Assembly (NCBI RefSeq): GCF_036511935.1
Contig: NZ_AP028878.1
Coordinates: 992,001 to 1,056,000, forward strand
DNA from: Marinobacter nanhaiticus D15-8W
GTDB taxonomy: Bacteria > Pseudomonadota > Gammaproteobacteria > Pseudomonadales > Oleiphilaceae
Direction: 5' to 3'
Length of the DNA stretch: 64,000 nucleotides
Of this stretch, positions 8,473 through 16,958 are shown piece after piece. Within the stretch, counting starts at the first letter, position 1, and each line of letters starts with the position of its first letter. Made by a program: the position numbers and the translations under genes. Under the pieces are notes generated by a model. That model searched no databases. It saw only the letters and a list, made by a program, of their open reading frames with translations, and had not been told where the DNA came from.

Positions 8473-9432
8473 TTATTTTTTAAGGTTACGATAGAACCTC
8501 ATTTTGGAGCTTCGGCTCAGCCATTTGTAGTGTTGGCGTAGCGAAAGCACATATCTGAGTTTCTCTCGTGGACTTGCGGGGGCAGGATAGCGCCCGCCCC
8601 AGGGTGTCTGCCGCAGGAACTCACGGTAAAGCGGCTTGAACGGGTGAAAACAGTAGTAGAGCCAGGGTTTCTTCTTTCCCGTGAAGTGGACGATTTTGGG
8701 GCGGCCAACGCCTTCGCGAAGTTCGTTGATCGTGTATGCACTGCCTTCACTGTATTTGCGCAGTATCTTGTAGATATTGGCCTGTTGGTTCCAGACTGGG
8801 GGAAGGCGCTTCCACCGGGTATGCAGTATCGCGTTCAGGCTGCATTGGTCGACATACTGGAAACGATGGGCGTTCTCCCCGGCATAGTGAGCTACCGTGC
8901 CGTGGATGTCTTCAGCGCGCCACTGGTCGAGATCCATGACGAGTACACCGGAGTTGAAATACTCGCGCCGGCTTACGCCAACGGACTCGCAGGCTGAGCG
9001 GGAGAGGTCCTCCACTGCGGCAACGGGTTGCCCCTCCAGGTCGACGTTCCAAAGTTCACTGACGTCCCCGATCACCAGCGTGTCGGAATCGATATAGATG
9101 ACTCGCCGAATATCCCGAGGCAGATAATCGGCGAGCAGGATGCGCTGATACACCGACGAACCAAAACGTAGCGTCGGTAGCCCGTCGAACCTCAGGGTGT
9201 CGGCGGGATAGACCGAGAGCTTGCCGTTGCGTTCTTCGACCAGCCTCCGCATTTGTTCAATAACATTTGCGGGCACCTTGTCGGCTACGAAATGGAAATG
9301 CAGTCGGTAGTTCGGGTCGACGTTTTCCAACGCCGATATCATCATGACGCTGGCGAAAGGAACATAATTTTCATCGCAGCAGGCGCCGATCTGAATTTCA
9401 GTCTCCTGATTCGTTCCCGGGGGTGCGGTCAT
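8473..9432 (-). CDS. Glycosyltransferase family 8 (LPS core type)
   Basis: Retaining GT-A glycosyltransferase of 319 residues, in the same family as the LPS glucosyl- and galactosyltransferases WaaO, WaaI and WaaJ. IGACCDENYVPFASVMMIS begins the fold, VIYIDSDTLV carries the metal-binding DXD, FNSGVLVMDL follows, and KIVHFTGKKKPW is the C-terminal HxxGxxKPW motif. The ATG at 9432 lies 35 bp inside the 3' end of the upstream ligase gene, so the two are likely coupled. A 190-bp gap without an obvious gene separates it from the downstream GT2 gene. Confidence 0.9.
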   Translation of the reverse strand: MTAPPGTNQETEIQIGACCDENYVPFASVMMISALENVDPNYRLHFHFVADKVPANVIEQMRRLVEERNGKLSVYPADTLRFDGLPTLRFGSSVYQRILLADYLPRDIRRVIYIDSDTLVIGDVSELWNVDLEGQPVAAVEDLSRSACESVGVSRREYFNSGVLVMDLDQWRAEDIHGTVAHYAGENAHRFQYVDQCSLNAILHTRWKRLPPVWNQQANIYKILRKYSEGSAYTINELREGVGRPKIVHFTGKKKPWLYYCFHPFKPLYREFLRQTPWGGRYPAPASPREKLRYVLSLRQHYKWLSRSSKMRFYRNLKK

Positions 9433-10801
9433 GATCCTTGATCTCGGCTTTCAGGTAAAAGTGATAGAGGAACCCGCCAACGCAGGCGGTTATGACGTGC
9501 CCTGTATTGAACATGATGTATGACTCAAAACAGTTTACGACCAACCAGAAGATAAAGAACGTCCAGCTGAAGATAAAAGCATCTCTCGGCATGGCTCCAG
9601 AGCGATAGGCCTGGATAATAGCCCAGCCGAGATAGACCACGAGGCCTAACAACAACAGCAGACCAACGGTCCCTAGCGAAACGGCAGCTTCGAGATAGGA
9701 GTTGTGCAGGTGTCCAAATTGATTCTTGAACCAGTCATCGAAGTAGGGGGCCTTTTCGATGAGTTGGGGGGTAGTACCCGGTCCCCAGCCCAGTATCGGC
9801 CTCTCGCTGAACCAGTCGACGGCTGCCGCCCAGGAAGCAACGCGGATCGTTGTGCTGGTTCGCGCCACATCTTCAAGGGTCAAGGCCTCCTGTAGCTCCT
9901 GTATCTGTTCGTCCGTGGCGACCAGGCGTTGTTCCAGGCGGTCCTCGAGGCCTGTCGTCAGCAGGAGGGCTGACGTGATGCCTATGACCGCGAGAAGGGC
10001 GAAAACCGGTAGATAGATACCCTTGAAGGTATTCTTGCGCCCACGGTCGCGATAGACCAGTGACAGGACAAACCCAATGGGCAAGGCCAGCGCCAGAGCA
10101 AGCCAGACCGCCCTGACCTGAGTCACCAGGACGCAGGCCGCCGCGATAGCAATTGCGCAGAGGAGCAATGCGCCATAGACATACCGCCGGGGCTTGCGGG
10201 TGTGCAATATCCGGGGTGCAAAAATGATCAGGGCCAACAATGCAGTACCGAATGCAACGCCGGAATGTTGGGCGTTGGTGAAGCCAAAGCTGGGGCGGTA
10301 ACCCTGGAGAATCTGGTCGATCAGCGAGCCATCGATGGTCAGGGCGAGTTGTACGAGCAGTCCGCAGAAGGCAATAGGCAAGAAGAGCCAAGCGAACCTT
10401 GGGCGCGCCAACGCCAGTCCAAAGGCCACAATAACGATGAGCAGGGGCTTCAGGTAATATCGCGAGAAGCGCACGCTAACCTTGAAGCCTTCCGGCAGCA
10501 CGAGCTTGTGGTAAGCCAGTCCGGCCACCAGATAAACCAGCAATCCCATGCACAGGAGGAAGGCGGTATTGGTGCGCATTGGCCGTCCTTGTTCCTGGGT
10601 AAGCGCAAACAGGAAGAGTGCAACCATGATGCCCTCCGCGCCCTGATAGGCTGCCGGCAACGGATACCAGGCGAAGGCGTAGATAGCCAAGGTGATGCTG
10701 AACAGGAGAGGTAGACGGCGGCGGAGTAAATCCATATATCTTTTTGAGCGCTTTTCCATTTGCGGCTCGATACGGCTGGAATGTAAATTGCTCGCTGACA
10801 T
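9398..10801 (-). CDS. O-antigen ligase-like membrane protein (Wzy_C family)
   Basis: Polytopic inner-membrane protein of about 467 residues with many hydrophobic segments, starting with LLFSITLAIYAFAWYPLP. The periplasmic loop and following helix carry PILGWGPGTTPQLI and GHLHNSYLEAAVSLGTVGLL, typical of the Wzy_C/O-antigen ligase superfamily (WaaL or Wzy). The frame is open further upstream to 10996, but those residues lack membrane character. The ATG at 10801 (AGGAG about 13 nt upstream) is favoured, with 10759 and 10735 as alternatives. It likely joins a polymer or oligosaccharide to lipid A-core in the periplasm. A second ligase-like domain lies at 14848-16911. Confidence 0.82.
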   Translation of the reverse strand: MSASNLHSSRIEPQMEKRSKRYMDLLRRRLPLLFSITLAIYAFAWYPLPAAYQGAEGIMVALFLFALTQEQGRPMRTNTAFLLCMGLLVYLVAGLAYHKLVLPEGFKVSVRFSRYYLKPLLIVIVAFGLALARPRFAWLFLPIAFCGLLVQLALTIDGSLIDQILQGYRPSFGFTNAQHSGVAFGTALLALIIFAPRILHTRKPRRYVYGALLLCAIAIAAACVLVTQVRAVWLALALALPIGFVLSLVYRDRGRKNTFKGIYLPVFALLAVIGITSALLLTTGLEDRLEQRLVATDEQIQELQEALTLEDVARTSTTIRVASWAAAVDWFSERPILGWGPGTTPQLIEKAPYFDDWFKNQFGHLHNSYLEAAVSLGTVGLLLLLGLVVYLGWAIIQAYRSGAMPRDAFIFSWTFFIFWLVVNCFESYIMFNTGHVITACVGGFLYHFYLKAEIKDHDRTPGNESGD

Positions 10802-10989
10802 TGGCAGAGCGCTACTCCTAATATGGCACTCGGCCGAAATATGTGAAGTGTTAATGGCGAATAACCGGAGAACTGGTAGTGGCCGACTACCCAGATATAA
10901 AGGCTGGGATGAAGGTCGTGCTGGCTTTGCTACGTTTTTTTCGGGGTACCCGGTTGTTCGATGGCGGCATTTTACCATGTGCTCGCCGG

Positions 10990-11018
10990 TTGACATAGCT
11001 GGTGCGCTTGCGGGTAAT
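10990..11018 (+). promoter_or_regulatory. Candidate sigma-70 promoter of the KdkA gene
   Basis: A perfect TTGACA -35 box (10990-10995) is followed after 17 bp by GGTAAT (11013-11018), within a TAATAAT stretch. It lies about 65 bp upstream of the KdkA start in a 281-bp intergenic region between divergent genes. The -10 box is only a partial match. Confidence 0.4.
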
Positions 11019-11082
11019 AATCCGTTAATCCGGGTGCGGTATTCTTCGACGCCCCCGGCTGTTCAAAGGATCGGATGGCGAG

Positions 11083-11817
11083 ATGACCTCATCGTTTACA
11101 CGGGTTGAAGACAAGGGAGAGGTTGCGTTGATCGCCGCCGGCTTTGAAGATGTCATATCACCGGCATCGTTCGACCCCGATCATTGGCGTGAGCAGGCCC
11201 AGCCTGTGGCGGCGGGGGGGCGAGGTAGCGCGTGGTATATCCGTCGGACCGAGGGAGATTGGGTCTTGAGGCATTACCGGCGAGGGGGCCTGGCCGCCAA
11301 GGTTTCACGGGATCGATTCAGGTTTTCGGGCGAAGCCCGCGTACGCTCGTTTGCGGAGCTACGCTTGCTGGATTATCTGAAACGCCAGGCTCTTCCAGTG
11401 CCTGCGCCAGTCGCCGCCTGGTATGCGTCGGCGGGGCCGGGACTCTATCGGGCGCGCATACTGATTGAACGCATTGTCGACGCGCAAACCCTACTCGAAC
11501 GGGCGCATGCCGCTTCAGATGACCTGCTCTCGGAGGCCGGTCGGGTTATCGGGCGTTTCCACGGTGCGGGGCTCGACCATGTCGATCTCAACATCAACAA
11601 TATTCTGCTGGCCCCGAGCGGGGTCTATCTCGTCGATTTCGACAAATGTGCTGTGAGGGAGGCAGGCCGGAAAGGTCTGAACTGGCAACAGAATAACCTC
11701 GCAAGACTGCGCCGCTCCGTGGACAAGGAGCTCAGCCAGTGGCCCGTCTCGACGCGGGAGGACTTTTGGGGCTCAATCAAGCGCGGCTATGAGGCTCAGA
11801 TGAGTGCGCTGGGCTAA
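11083..11817 (+). CDS. kdkA: 3-deoxy-D-manno-octulosonate (Kdo) kinase
   Basis: KdkA phosphorylates the 4-hydroxyl of Kdo on lipid A in bacteria that add a single Kdo with phosphate, on the cytoplasmic face. The 244-residue protein has the family glycine-rich loop (GGRGSAWYIRR), a basic VLRHYRRGG segment, the catalytic loop HVDLNINNILL (D168, N173) and the metal-binding VDFDK (D185). Start ATG at 11083. It is transcribed alone; its stop overlaps the convergent kinase gene by 4 bp. Presence of KdkA predicts a phosphorylated Kdo in the core. Confidence 0.88.
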   Translation: MTSSFTRVEDKGEVALIAAGFEDVISPASFDPDHWREQAQPVAAGGRGSAWYIRRTEGDWVLRHYRRGGLAAKVSRDRFRFSGEARVRSFAELRLLDYLKRQALPVPAPVAAWYASAGPGLYRARILIERIVDAQTLLERAHAASDDLLSEAGRVIGRFHGAGLDHVDLNINNILLAPSGVYLVDFDKCAVREAGRKGLNWQQNNLARLRRSVDKELSQWPVSTREDFWGSIKRGYEAQMSALG

Positions 11818-12563
11818 CTACGAGCGCGCCTGCGGTTTGCTCGCTTGCGGTCCTTTGATCGGTACCGCCAGCGCCAGAAACCCAGGCCGAGGCGAACCAG
11901 GTGGGATGCCAAAACACCGATCTTACGCTCGACCGCGTAACGCGCCATAAGCTGATCGAGCTCGTCGGCACTCAACTGCCCCTCCCGGGTGAGGCGCAGC
12001 ATCTCCTTGCCGATAGCGATGTGAAGGAGGGGGTTCATTAGTCGATAGACCCGCGCACGACCAAAGTCGATGAAGGCCAGCTTGTCCGGTTCGTTTTCAG
12101 GGTGTAGGAAATTCTCGGGTTGAGGATCGAGCGTAACGACCCCCCTGCCATGGAACGCTGCGAACAGGACGGCGACTTTGGAAATGTCAGTTGGCTCTAT
12201 CCGTTGCAGTGGCTGTCCGGCCAGACAGCTTCGCACGTAGAGAATTGAATGATGTCCCGGTGAGTGCTCAGCCCGTATGTAACCCAGTGTGCGCGGTACA
12301 GGAAGGCCTTCGAGTTTTACGAGCGCGCGGTGCTCGCGGACCCATACTCGGCGGAAGTCCTTGCGTCCCGGAAACTGGCAGAAGCGTTTGAGCACGTAAC
12401 CCGACGGCGTGATGTAGACCTCGCGGAGCGTGTGGTGTATCCAGCGTGATTTCAGGGGCGGCAGTCCCTCGAGTTCGGTCTGGCTGCTGATAACGCCATG
12501 GCTCCGCAGGAACTGGCACTCGTCGGCATGCCACTCGAGCGTCGTCTCATCTGTCGTGTTCAT
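11814..12563 (-). CDS. LPS kinase of the InaA/WaaP-like group
   Basis: Kinase-fold protein of 249 residues. A lysine in SGYVLKRFCQF (K59), the catalytic loop GVVTLDPQPENFLH (D146, N151) and FIDFGRARVY (D166-F-G) give a complete kinase active site, unlike many members of this group. The C-terminus is strongly basic (WRWRYRSKDRKRANRRRA), suggesting contact with membrane or LPS phosphate. The ATG at 12563 is chosen; the open frame upstream to 12620 is not conserved-looking. Convergent with kdkA (4-bp overlap) and divergent from the next GT4 gene. Substrate is probably a core sugar; this is inference from the locus. Confidence 0.78.
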   Translation of the reverse strand: MNTTDETTLEWHADECQFLRSHGVISSQTELEGLPPLKSRWIHHTLREVYITPSGYVLKRFCQFPGRKDFRRVWVREHRALVKLEGLPVPRTLGYIRAEHSPGHHSILYVRSCLAGQPLQRIEPTDISKVAVLFAAFHGRGVVTLDPQPENFLHPENEPDKLAFIDFGRARVYRLMNPLLHIAIGKEMLRLTREGQLSADELDQLMARYAVERKIGVLASHLVRLGLGFWRWRYRSKDRKRANRRRARS

Positions 12564-12683
12564 GCTATTCTCGCAGCCCTGTGTGACCCTTCCCCTCCGC
12601 GGGAGGCGCCAATTTACCAAGTTTTACTCATGCCGGCCATCGCACCGCCGCCAGCTGCTGGAGATTTGGAGAACCTTCGACCG

Positions 12684-13790
12684 ATGACCACCCCTGGGCC
12701 CCGCATACTGATTGTGACGGACAAGTGCGATCTCTCGGAAACCCAATGGATATTGGGTCTGCACACTGCGGGGGCTCGGGTTGTCGTGGCATGCAATCCT
12801 GACGGACGCTTTTTCAGTGACCTGGAGGCAGCCGGCATCGTTCGCGCACATATCGCCTTGCAGGGACGGTTCGACAAAGTGGGCACCCGGCAGGTTCGCC
12901 AGGTTATTGATGACGAAAAGATCAACGTCATGCACTGTTTCAACCCTCGGGCGTTGGCTTGTGGTTTACGCGCAGCTAAAGGTCGGAAAGTGGCCATAGC
13001 GGCTTATCGCGGTGTCATCGGTAATGTCAGCTACCTGAACCCGGAATCATGGATTACGTTCCTGCACCCCCGCCTCAATCGCATCGTTTGTGTCTCAGAT
13101 GCTGTCCGACGTTACTTTCTTGGTCTACGTTTTCTCTGGATGCACCTTCCGGAACGCAAGGTTGTACGAATCTATAAGGGCCACAAGCTAGAGTGGTACG
13201 ACCGCCCCCCGGCTGATTTGTCTGAATTCGATTTTCCGGAGTCGGCTTTTGTCTTCTGTTGTACCGGTCGGGATCGGCCTGGAAAGGGTTTCGGAACCCT
13301 GATCGACGCCATGGATCTGGTTCCCGGTGATAGTCCCGTTTATTTGCTGTTGGTGGGCAAGCTGGACGAGAACGCCGAGCTGGCCGAAATGATTAGGGCC
13401 TCCCGTCATGCCGATCGGATCAGACTCGCGGGTTTCCGGACTGATGCGCCACAAGTTGCGGCAGCCTGTGATGCGATGGTGTTGCCTTCCGAAAGCGAAG
13501 GGTTACCGAGAGTGATCATTGAGGCGATGGCTTATGAGCGTCCGGTGGTGGTCACAGAAGCAGGGGGAATGCCGGAGTTGGTACGTGATGGTGTCGAGGG
13601 CTATGTCGTTCCGGTCCGGGATGCCTCGGCGCTGGCGGACGCTTTTGTCAAACTGGCTTCGGATCGGGAAGCCGCCGCCATGATGGGACGGCGCGGCCGT
13701 CAACGTATTGCCCGGGATTTCACCAATGAGACCACGGTCCAGGAAAGCCTGGCGCTCTATCGGGACATGCTAAACGAGTTGAACGCGTGA
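12684..13790 (+). CDS. Glycosyltransferase family 4
   Basis: Retaining GT-B glycosyltransferase of 368 residues. PRILIVTDKCDLSETQWIL begins the acceptor domain, FCCTGRDRPGKGFGTLIDAM the donor domain, and PSESEGLPRVIIEAMAYERP carries the paired glutamates. The ATG at 12684 is preceded by GGAG about 10 nt away; the frame extends to 12498 but would overlap the divergent kinase gene. The stop forms a GTGA overlap with the downstream glycerophosphotransferase-like gene, which points to coupled expression and related function. Confidence 0.88.
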   Translation: MTTPGPRILIVTDKCDLSETQWILGLHTAGARVVVACNPDGRFFSDLEAAGIVRAHIALQGRFDKVGTRQVRQVIDDEKINVMHCFNPRALACGLRAAKGRKVAIAAYRGVIGNVSYLNPESWITFLHPRLNRIVCVSDAVRRYFLGLRFLWMHLPERKVVRIYKGHKLEWYDRPPADLSEFDFPESAFVFCCTGRDRPGKGFGTLIDAMDLVPGDSPVYLLLVGKLDENAELAEMIRASRHADRIRLAGFRTDAPQVAAACDAMVLPSESEGLPRVIIEAMAYERPVVVTEAGGMPELVRDGVEGYVVPVRDASALADAFVKLASDREAAAMMGRRGRQRIARDFTNETTVQESLALYRDMLNELNA

Positions 13791-14863
13791 GACGTTATCT
13801 GTTCTATGTGAGCCAGCCCTATTCCTATGCCATCTTGCGGCCTCTGCAGGCGGCGATTCGTGAACGGGGGGATGAAGTGGCCTGGTTGGTTGTTGGTTGC
13901 ACTGCCAAGCCATTAGGTGCAGACGAAAAGCGCGTCATGAGTTTTCGCGAGGCCAGGGCGTGGGCGGCGGAGGCCGTTTTTTGCCCCGGTGATTGGGTTC
14001 CTTTTTTCCTGCCAGGCATCAAGGTCAAGGTATTCCATGGACTGCCGATCAACAAACGTGCCCACAAACCGGAAAAACAGTCCCATTTCCGCATCAGGGG
14101 TTGGTTCGATCTCTACTGCACCATGGCGGAAACGGATACACGGCGATACCAGAAGCTCGCTGCTGAGTACGGCCACTTTGCGGTGGCCAAGACGGGCTGG
14201 CCCAAACTGGATGCGATTCTCGCCAGTCAGCCGAAGGGTGACGCCCACAACGGCGACAAGCTGCCGACGGTTTTCTACGCGTCGACATTCAGTGATGACG
14301 TTACGTCGGCGCCGCATCTAGTCAACGTCATCCGCCGTATGCGCGATTCGGGAAAGTGGCGGTTCATCGTCACCCTGCATCCCAAAATGCCGGAACAAAT
14401 CGTCGCCGAATACCGGGCAATGGCCAACGAATACCTGACGTTCATCGAAAGCGATCAGGATTTCATCCCACTGATGTCCCATGCGGATGTGATGCTCTGC
14501 GACACGTCCTCGATCCTGTTCGAGTTTATGTTCCTGGACACGCCCGTCGTGACCTTTCGCACGAATATGCCGGGTCCCTATCTGCTGGATACGAAGACGC
14601 CCGAGCAGGTGGAGCCCGCCTTGCGTGAGGCCCTGACGCACCCACCGGAACTGATGGCGAATATGAGGCGTTTTGCCGATGAATTGCACGAGTTCAGGGA
14701 CGGCCAATCGAGCAAGCGCGTGCTGGATGCCGTCGAGTGTTTCCTGGACAACCCGCCGAAGTTGAAGAAAAAACCGCTCAACCTCTTGCGCAAGATCAGG
14801 ATTGGTTTGCGTTTAAGAAGGGAGGCCGCCTTGCAAAAGCGGCTGGATCAATCCGGCGCCTGA
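13787..14863 (+). CDS. CDP-glycerol glycerophosphotransferase-like protein
   Basis: Member of the TagB/TagF-type CDP-glycerol glycerophosphotransferase family (358 residues), which transfers glycerol phosphate or related alditol phosphates from CDP-activated donors. Seen are VKVFHGLPINKRAHKP near residue 80 (the family HG-K motif), TGWPKLDAIL, FYASTFSD, IVTLHPKM and the donor-site DVMLCDTSSILFEFMFLD. A basic C-terminal tail (KLKKKPLNLLRKIRIGLRLR) may bind the membrane. Start is GTG, overlapping the upstream GT4 stop. Although best known from teichoic acid synthesis in Gram-positive bacteria, its place here suggests phosphoglycerol decoration of the LPS core. Its 3' end overlaps the convergent fusion gene by 16 bp. 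Confidence 0.85.
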   Translation: MRRYLFYVSQPYSYAILRPLQAAIRERGDEVAWLVVGCTAKPLGADEKRVMSFREARAWAAEAVFCPGDWVPFFLPGIKVKVFHGLPINKRAHKPEKQSHFRIRGWFDLYCTMAETDTRRYQKLAAEYGHFAVAKTGWPKLDAILASQPKGDAHNGDKLPTVFYASTFSDDVTSAPHLVNVIRRMRDSGKWRFIVTLHPKMPEQIVAEYRAMANEYLTFIESDQDFIPLMSHADVMLCDTSSILFEFMFLDTPVVTFRTNMPGPYLLDTKTPEQVEPALREALTHPPELMANMRRFADELHEFRDGQSSKRVLDAVECFLDNPPKLKKKPLNLLRKIRIGLRLRREAALQKRLDQSGA

Positions 14864-16911
14864 TTTCCGCTACGTGAGGCTGATCGTTCGGTTCGACTCA
14901 GAGTCCACAAGCCTGCATATTTGTTGAAGGAACCCTGTGCGTAGGTGATGGCCACCAGATAACCTACGGGACCGTCAAGGAAGCCGAAACGCAGGAAATA
15001 GACGTGCACGAAGGTCAATAGGCCGCGAAAACTGGCGTAAGCCAGGGTCCGCGACCGTTTGCCGCGACGAAATTTTTCCTGCGAACCGAGCCAGGCGTAC
15101 TTGGCGCTTTTCTCCAGTGCCTGACCGAAATGGCGATGCGTGTAGTGGGTCATGCGTCCCCGGAGCTGGCGGGTTTTGCGGCCCTCGGGAATCAGGATTT
15201 TCTCGTGAACCATTGCATCCGAAAAACGTACCCCCTCTCGCCGAAACAGTCTTAGGGGAGAGCGCCCGCTGCGACCGAAGTCCAGGCGTGTACCATAGAG
15301 GGTGACCGCCCAGGGTAACTTGTAGGCATCAGCGTCCGGGTCGGCCAGCCGGTCGTTGATCTCCCGGGCCAGTCCTTCGGTGATACGTTCGTCGGCATCG
15401 ATCGAGAGTACCCAGTCCCCGGAAGCCATTTCGAGGGCCCGCTGTTTCTGGACGCCGAAGCCGGGCCAGTCGGTGACCTCCACAATATCCGCAAGCGGTC
15501 GTGCCAGCTCCACGGTACCGTCGGTGCTACCACTATCCAGCACGATAATCTCGTCGGCCACCGCGCGAACCGACCGTAGACAATGCTCAATATTGTGAGC
15601 CTCATTCATAGTGATAATGGTTGCAGACACTTTGACCCTTCGCTGGCGCTGGCAGCCAATATCCAGTTCTACAAAGAGCGTTGCGGCTGAAGCAGCCACC
15701 AGCACGAGATAGGTTGTCACGAACAGGGCGTGGTCCAGAGTGGTTTCGGTTAGTCCGAACGCCAAATAGCCCACGGGTATCATCAGGCCGGCGACGGCAA
15801 TATGTGCTACTTGGCTGTTGCGGTCGCCCAAGTAGCGACCGAAGAGGGCGATAGGCAAGCCGAGCAGGAAGGCCCATGCCAGCAGTCCAATCAGTCCCCG
15901 GGTTGCCAGAATCTGCATGACGTCGTTATGGGCCTGGTCGTCGCAGCAGGAGGCCAGGGCGACATCGAGACGTCCGCTGGATGTGCCCTCCAGGATGGCT
16001 TGCTGGTAGCCATCGAGCCCGGCGCCGGTAAGCGGCGAGTTGAGGAAAAGTCGAGCGGCTTCCTTCCAGGCCTCGAATCGAAGTTGGATGATCCGATCGG
16101 ATGACATGCTGCCAGCCTGGTCGAGGGTCTGGGTAAGCCGGTCGCTGGAGAACGTCGCCAGAATCAGGACGATAACGCCCGCCACTAGGGCTGGAATGCG
16201 TGCTTTCCGAGGCAGCATGGGAACGAAGACCAATACCAGGACTGGCAGGGCAACGAAGCTGCTACGGGTCTGTGCCAGGCCAGCAGCGATCACGCCAACC
16301 AGGCCCGCTGTCAGGCATAGCGTCACCCGTGCTTTGCGTCTTTGTTGAGGTATCTTGTCGTGATTTTGGCGGCTGAAATAGAGCGCCCCAGCAAAACTCA
16401 TCATGCCGGCCAGGAGGGACAGGTTGCCAAAGGTAGTGGGGTTCACAAGACCGGATGGTCGCTCCAGCAATAGCTGCCAGGCGCGTGCGTTGAAGCCATT
16501 GTCGATGGTAATGGCCAGTCCTGAACCCAGCGCCATTGCGGCCAGTGCCATAAACAGGTGGCTGGCACGGAGGCGTGCAAGCGTGAGTGCCGCGAGAAGA
16601 GGCCAGAACAGGATAAAGGGCACATGTGCCCCGAGTGTTTTAAGGCCCTCGTAGCTGAAACCCGACGTCGCCCAGCTAATGACGCTGGCCAGGACGAAGA
16701 ACCAGAAGCCGAAATGAATCAGGCGTAACTCTCGCGGCTTCTCCCAGCCTGCCTCATTCAGTCGACCCTTGCTAAGAGCGACGATACCCCATAGGGCGAG
16801 AAGCAGGGCGCTTCCGGCAATCAGGCTTGAGGAAAGGAGAGCGCCGCCCAGCCCAACAAATAGCAGAGCCATTACGACGGGTTGGGTTTTTGTATCCTCA
16901 GTCAACGACAC
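14848..16911 (-). CDS. O-antigen ligase domain fused to a WaaE/KdtX-type glycosyltransferase
   Basis: A 687-residue two-domain protein. Residues 1 to about 430 form a polytopic membrane domain of the O-antigen ligase/Wzy_C type, with LTGAGLDGYQQAIL and QAHNDVMQILATRGLIGLL as the large periplasmic loop signature. Residues about 437-687 form a cytoplasmic GT2 domain of the WaaE/KdtX type: SATIITMNEAHNIEHCLRSV, EIIVLDSGSTDGTVELA, and LSIDADERITEGLA with the metal-binding acidic motif. No stop or frame break separates the halves. Start is GTG at 16911 with AAGGAAG upstream. The fusion would tie a cytoplasmic core sugar addition to a periplasmic transfer step; that coupling is inference. Confidence 0.88.
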   Translation of the reverse strand: MSLTEDTKTQPVVMALLFVGLGGALLSSSLIAGSALLLALWGIVALSKGRLNEAGWEKPRELRLIHFGFWFFVLASVISWATSGFSYEGLKTLGAHVPFILFWPLLAALTLARLRASHLFMALAAMALGSGLAITIDNGFNARAWQLLLERPSGLVNPTTFGNLSLLAGMMSFAGALYFSRQNHDKIPQQRRKARVTLCLTAGLVGVIAAGLAQTRSSFVALPVLVLVFVPMLPRKARIPALVAGVIVLILATFSSDRLTQTLDQAGSMSSDRIIQLRFEAWKEAARLFLNSPLTGAGLDGYQQAILEGTSSGRLDVALASCCDDQAHNDVMQILATRGLIGLLAWAFLLGLPIALFGRYLGDRNSQVAHIAVAGLMIPVGYLAFGLTETTLDHALFVTTYLVLVAASAATLFVELDIGCQRQRRVKVSATIITMNEAHNIEHCLRSVRAVADEIIVLDSGSTDGTVELARPLADIVEVTDWPGFGVQKQRALEMASGDWVLSIDADERITEGLAREINDRLADPDADAYKLPWAVTLYGTRLDFGRSGRSPLRLFRREGVRFSDAMVHEKILIPEGRKTRQLRGRMTHYTHRHFGQALEKSAKYAWLGSQEKFRRGKRSRTLAYASFRGLLTFVHVYFLRFGFLDGPVGYLVAITYAQGSFNKYAGLWTLSRTERSASRSGNQAPD

Positions 16912-16958
16912 CCGACTCTTCCTTTCATTATCTTGGGCTTTGCCAGTGTAGCGGGACT

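Noticed and set aside
11213..11236. GGTAGCGCGTG resembling an ops/RfaH element
   Set aside because: It lies inside the kdkA coding sequence, encodes the glycine-rich loop, and does not match the consensus GGCGGTAGNNTG.
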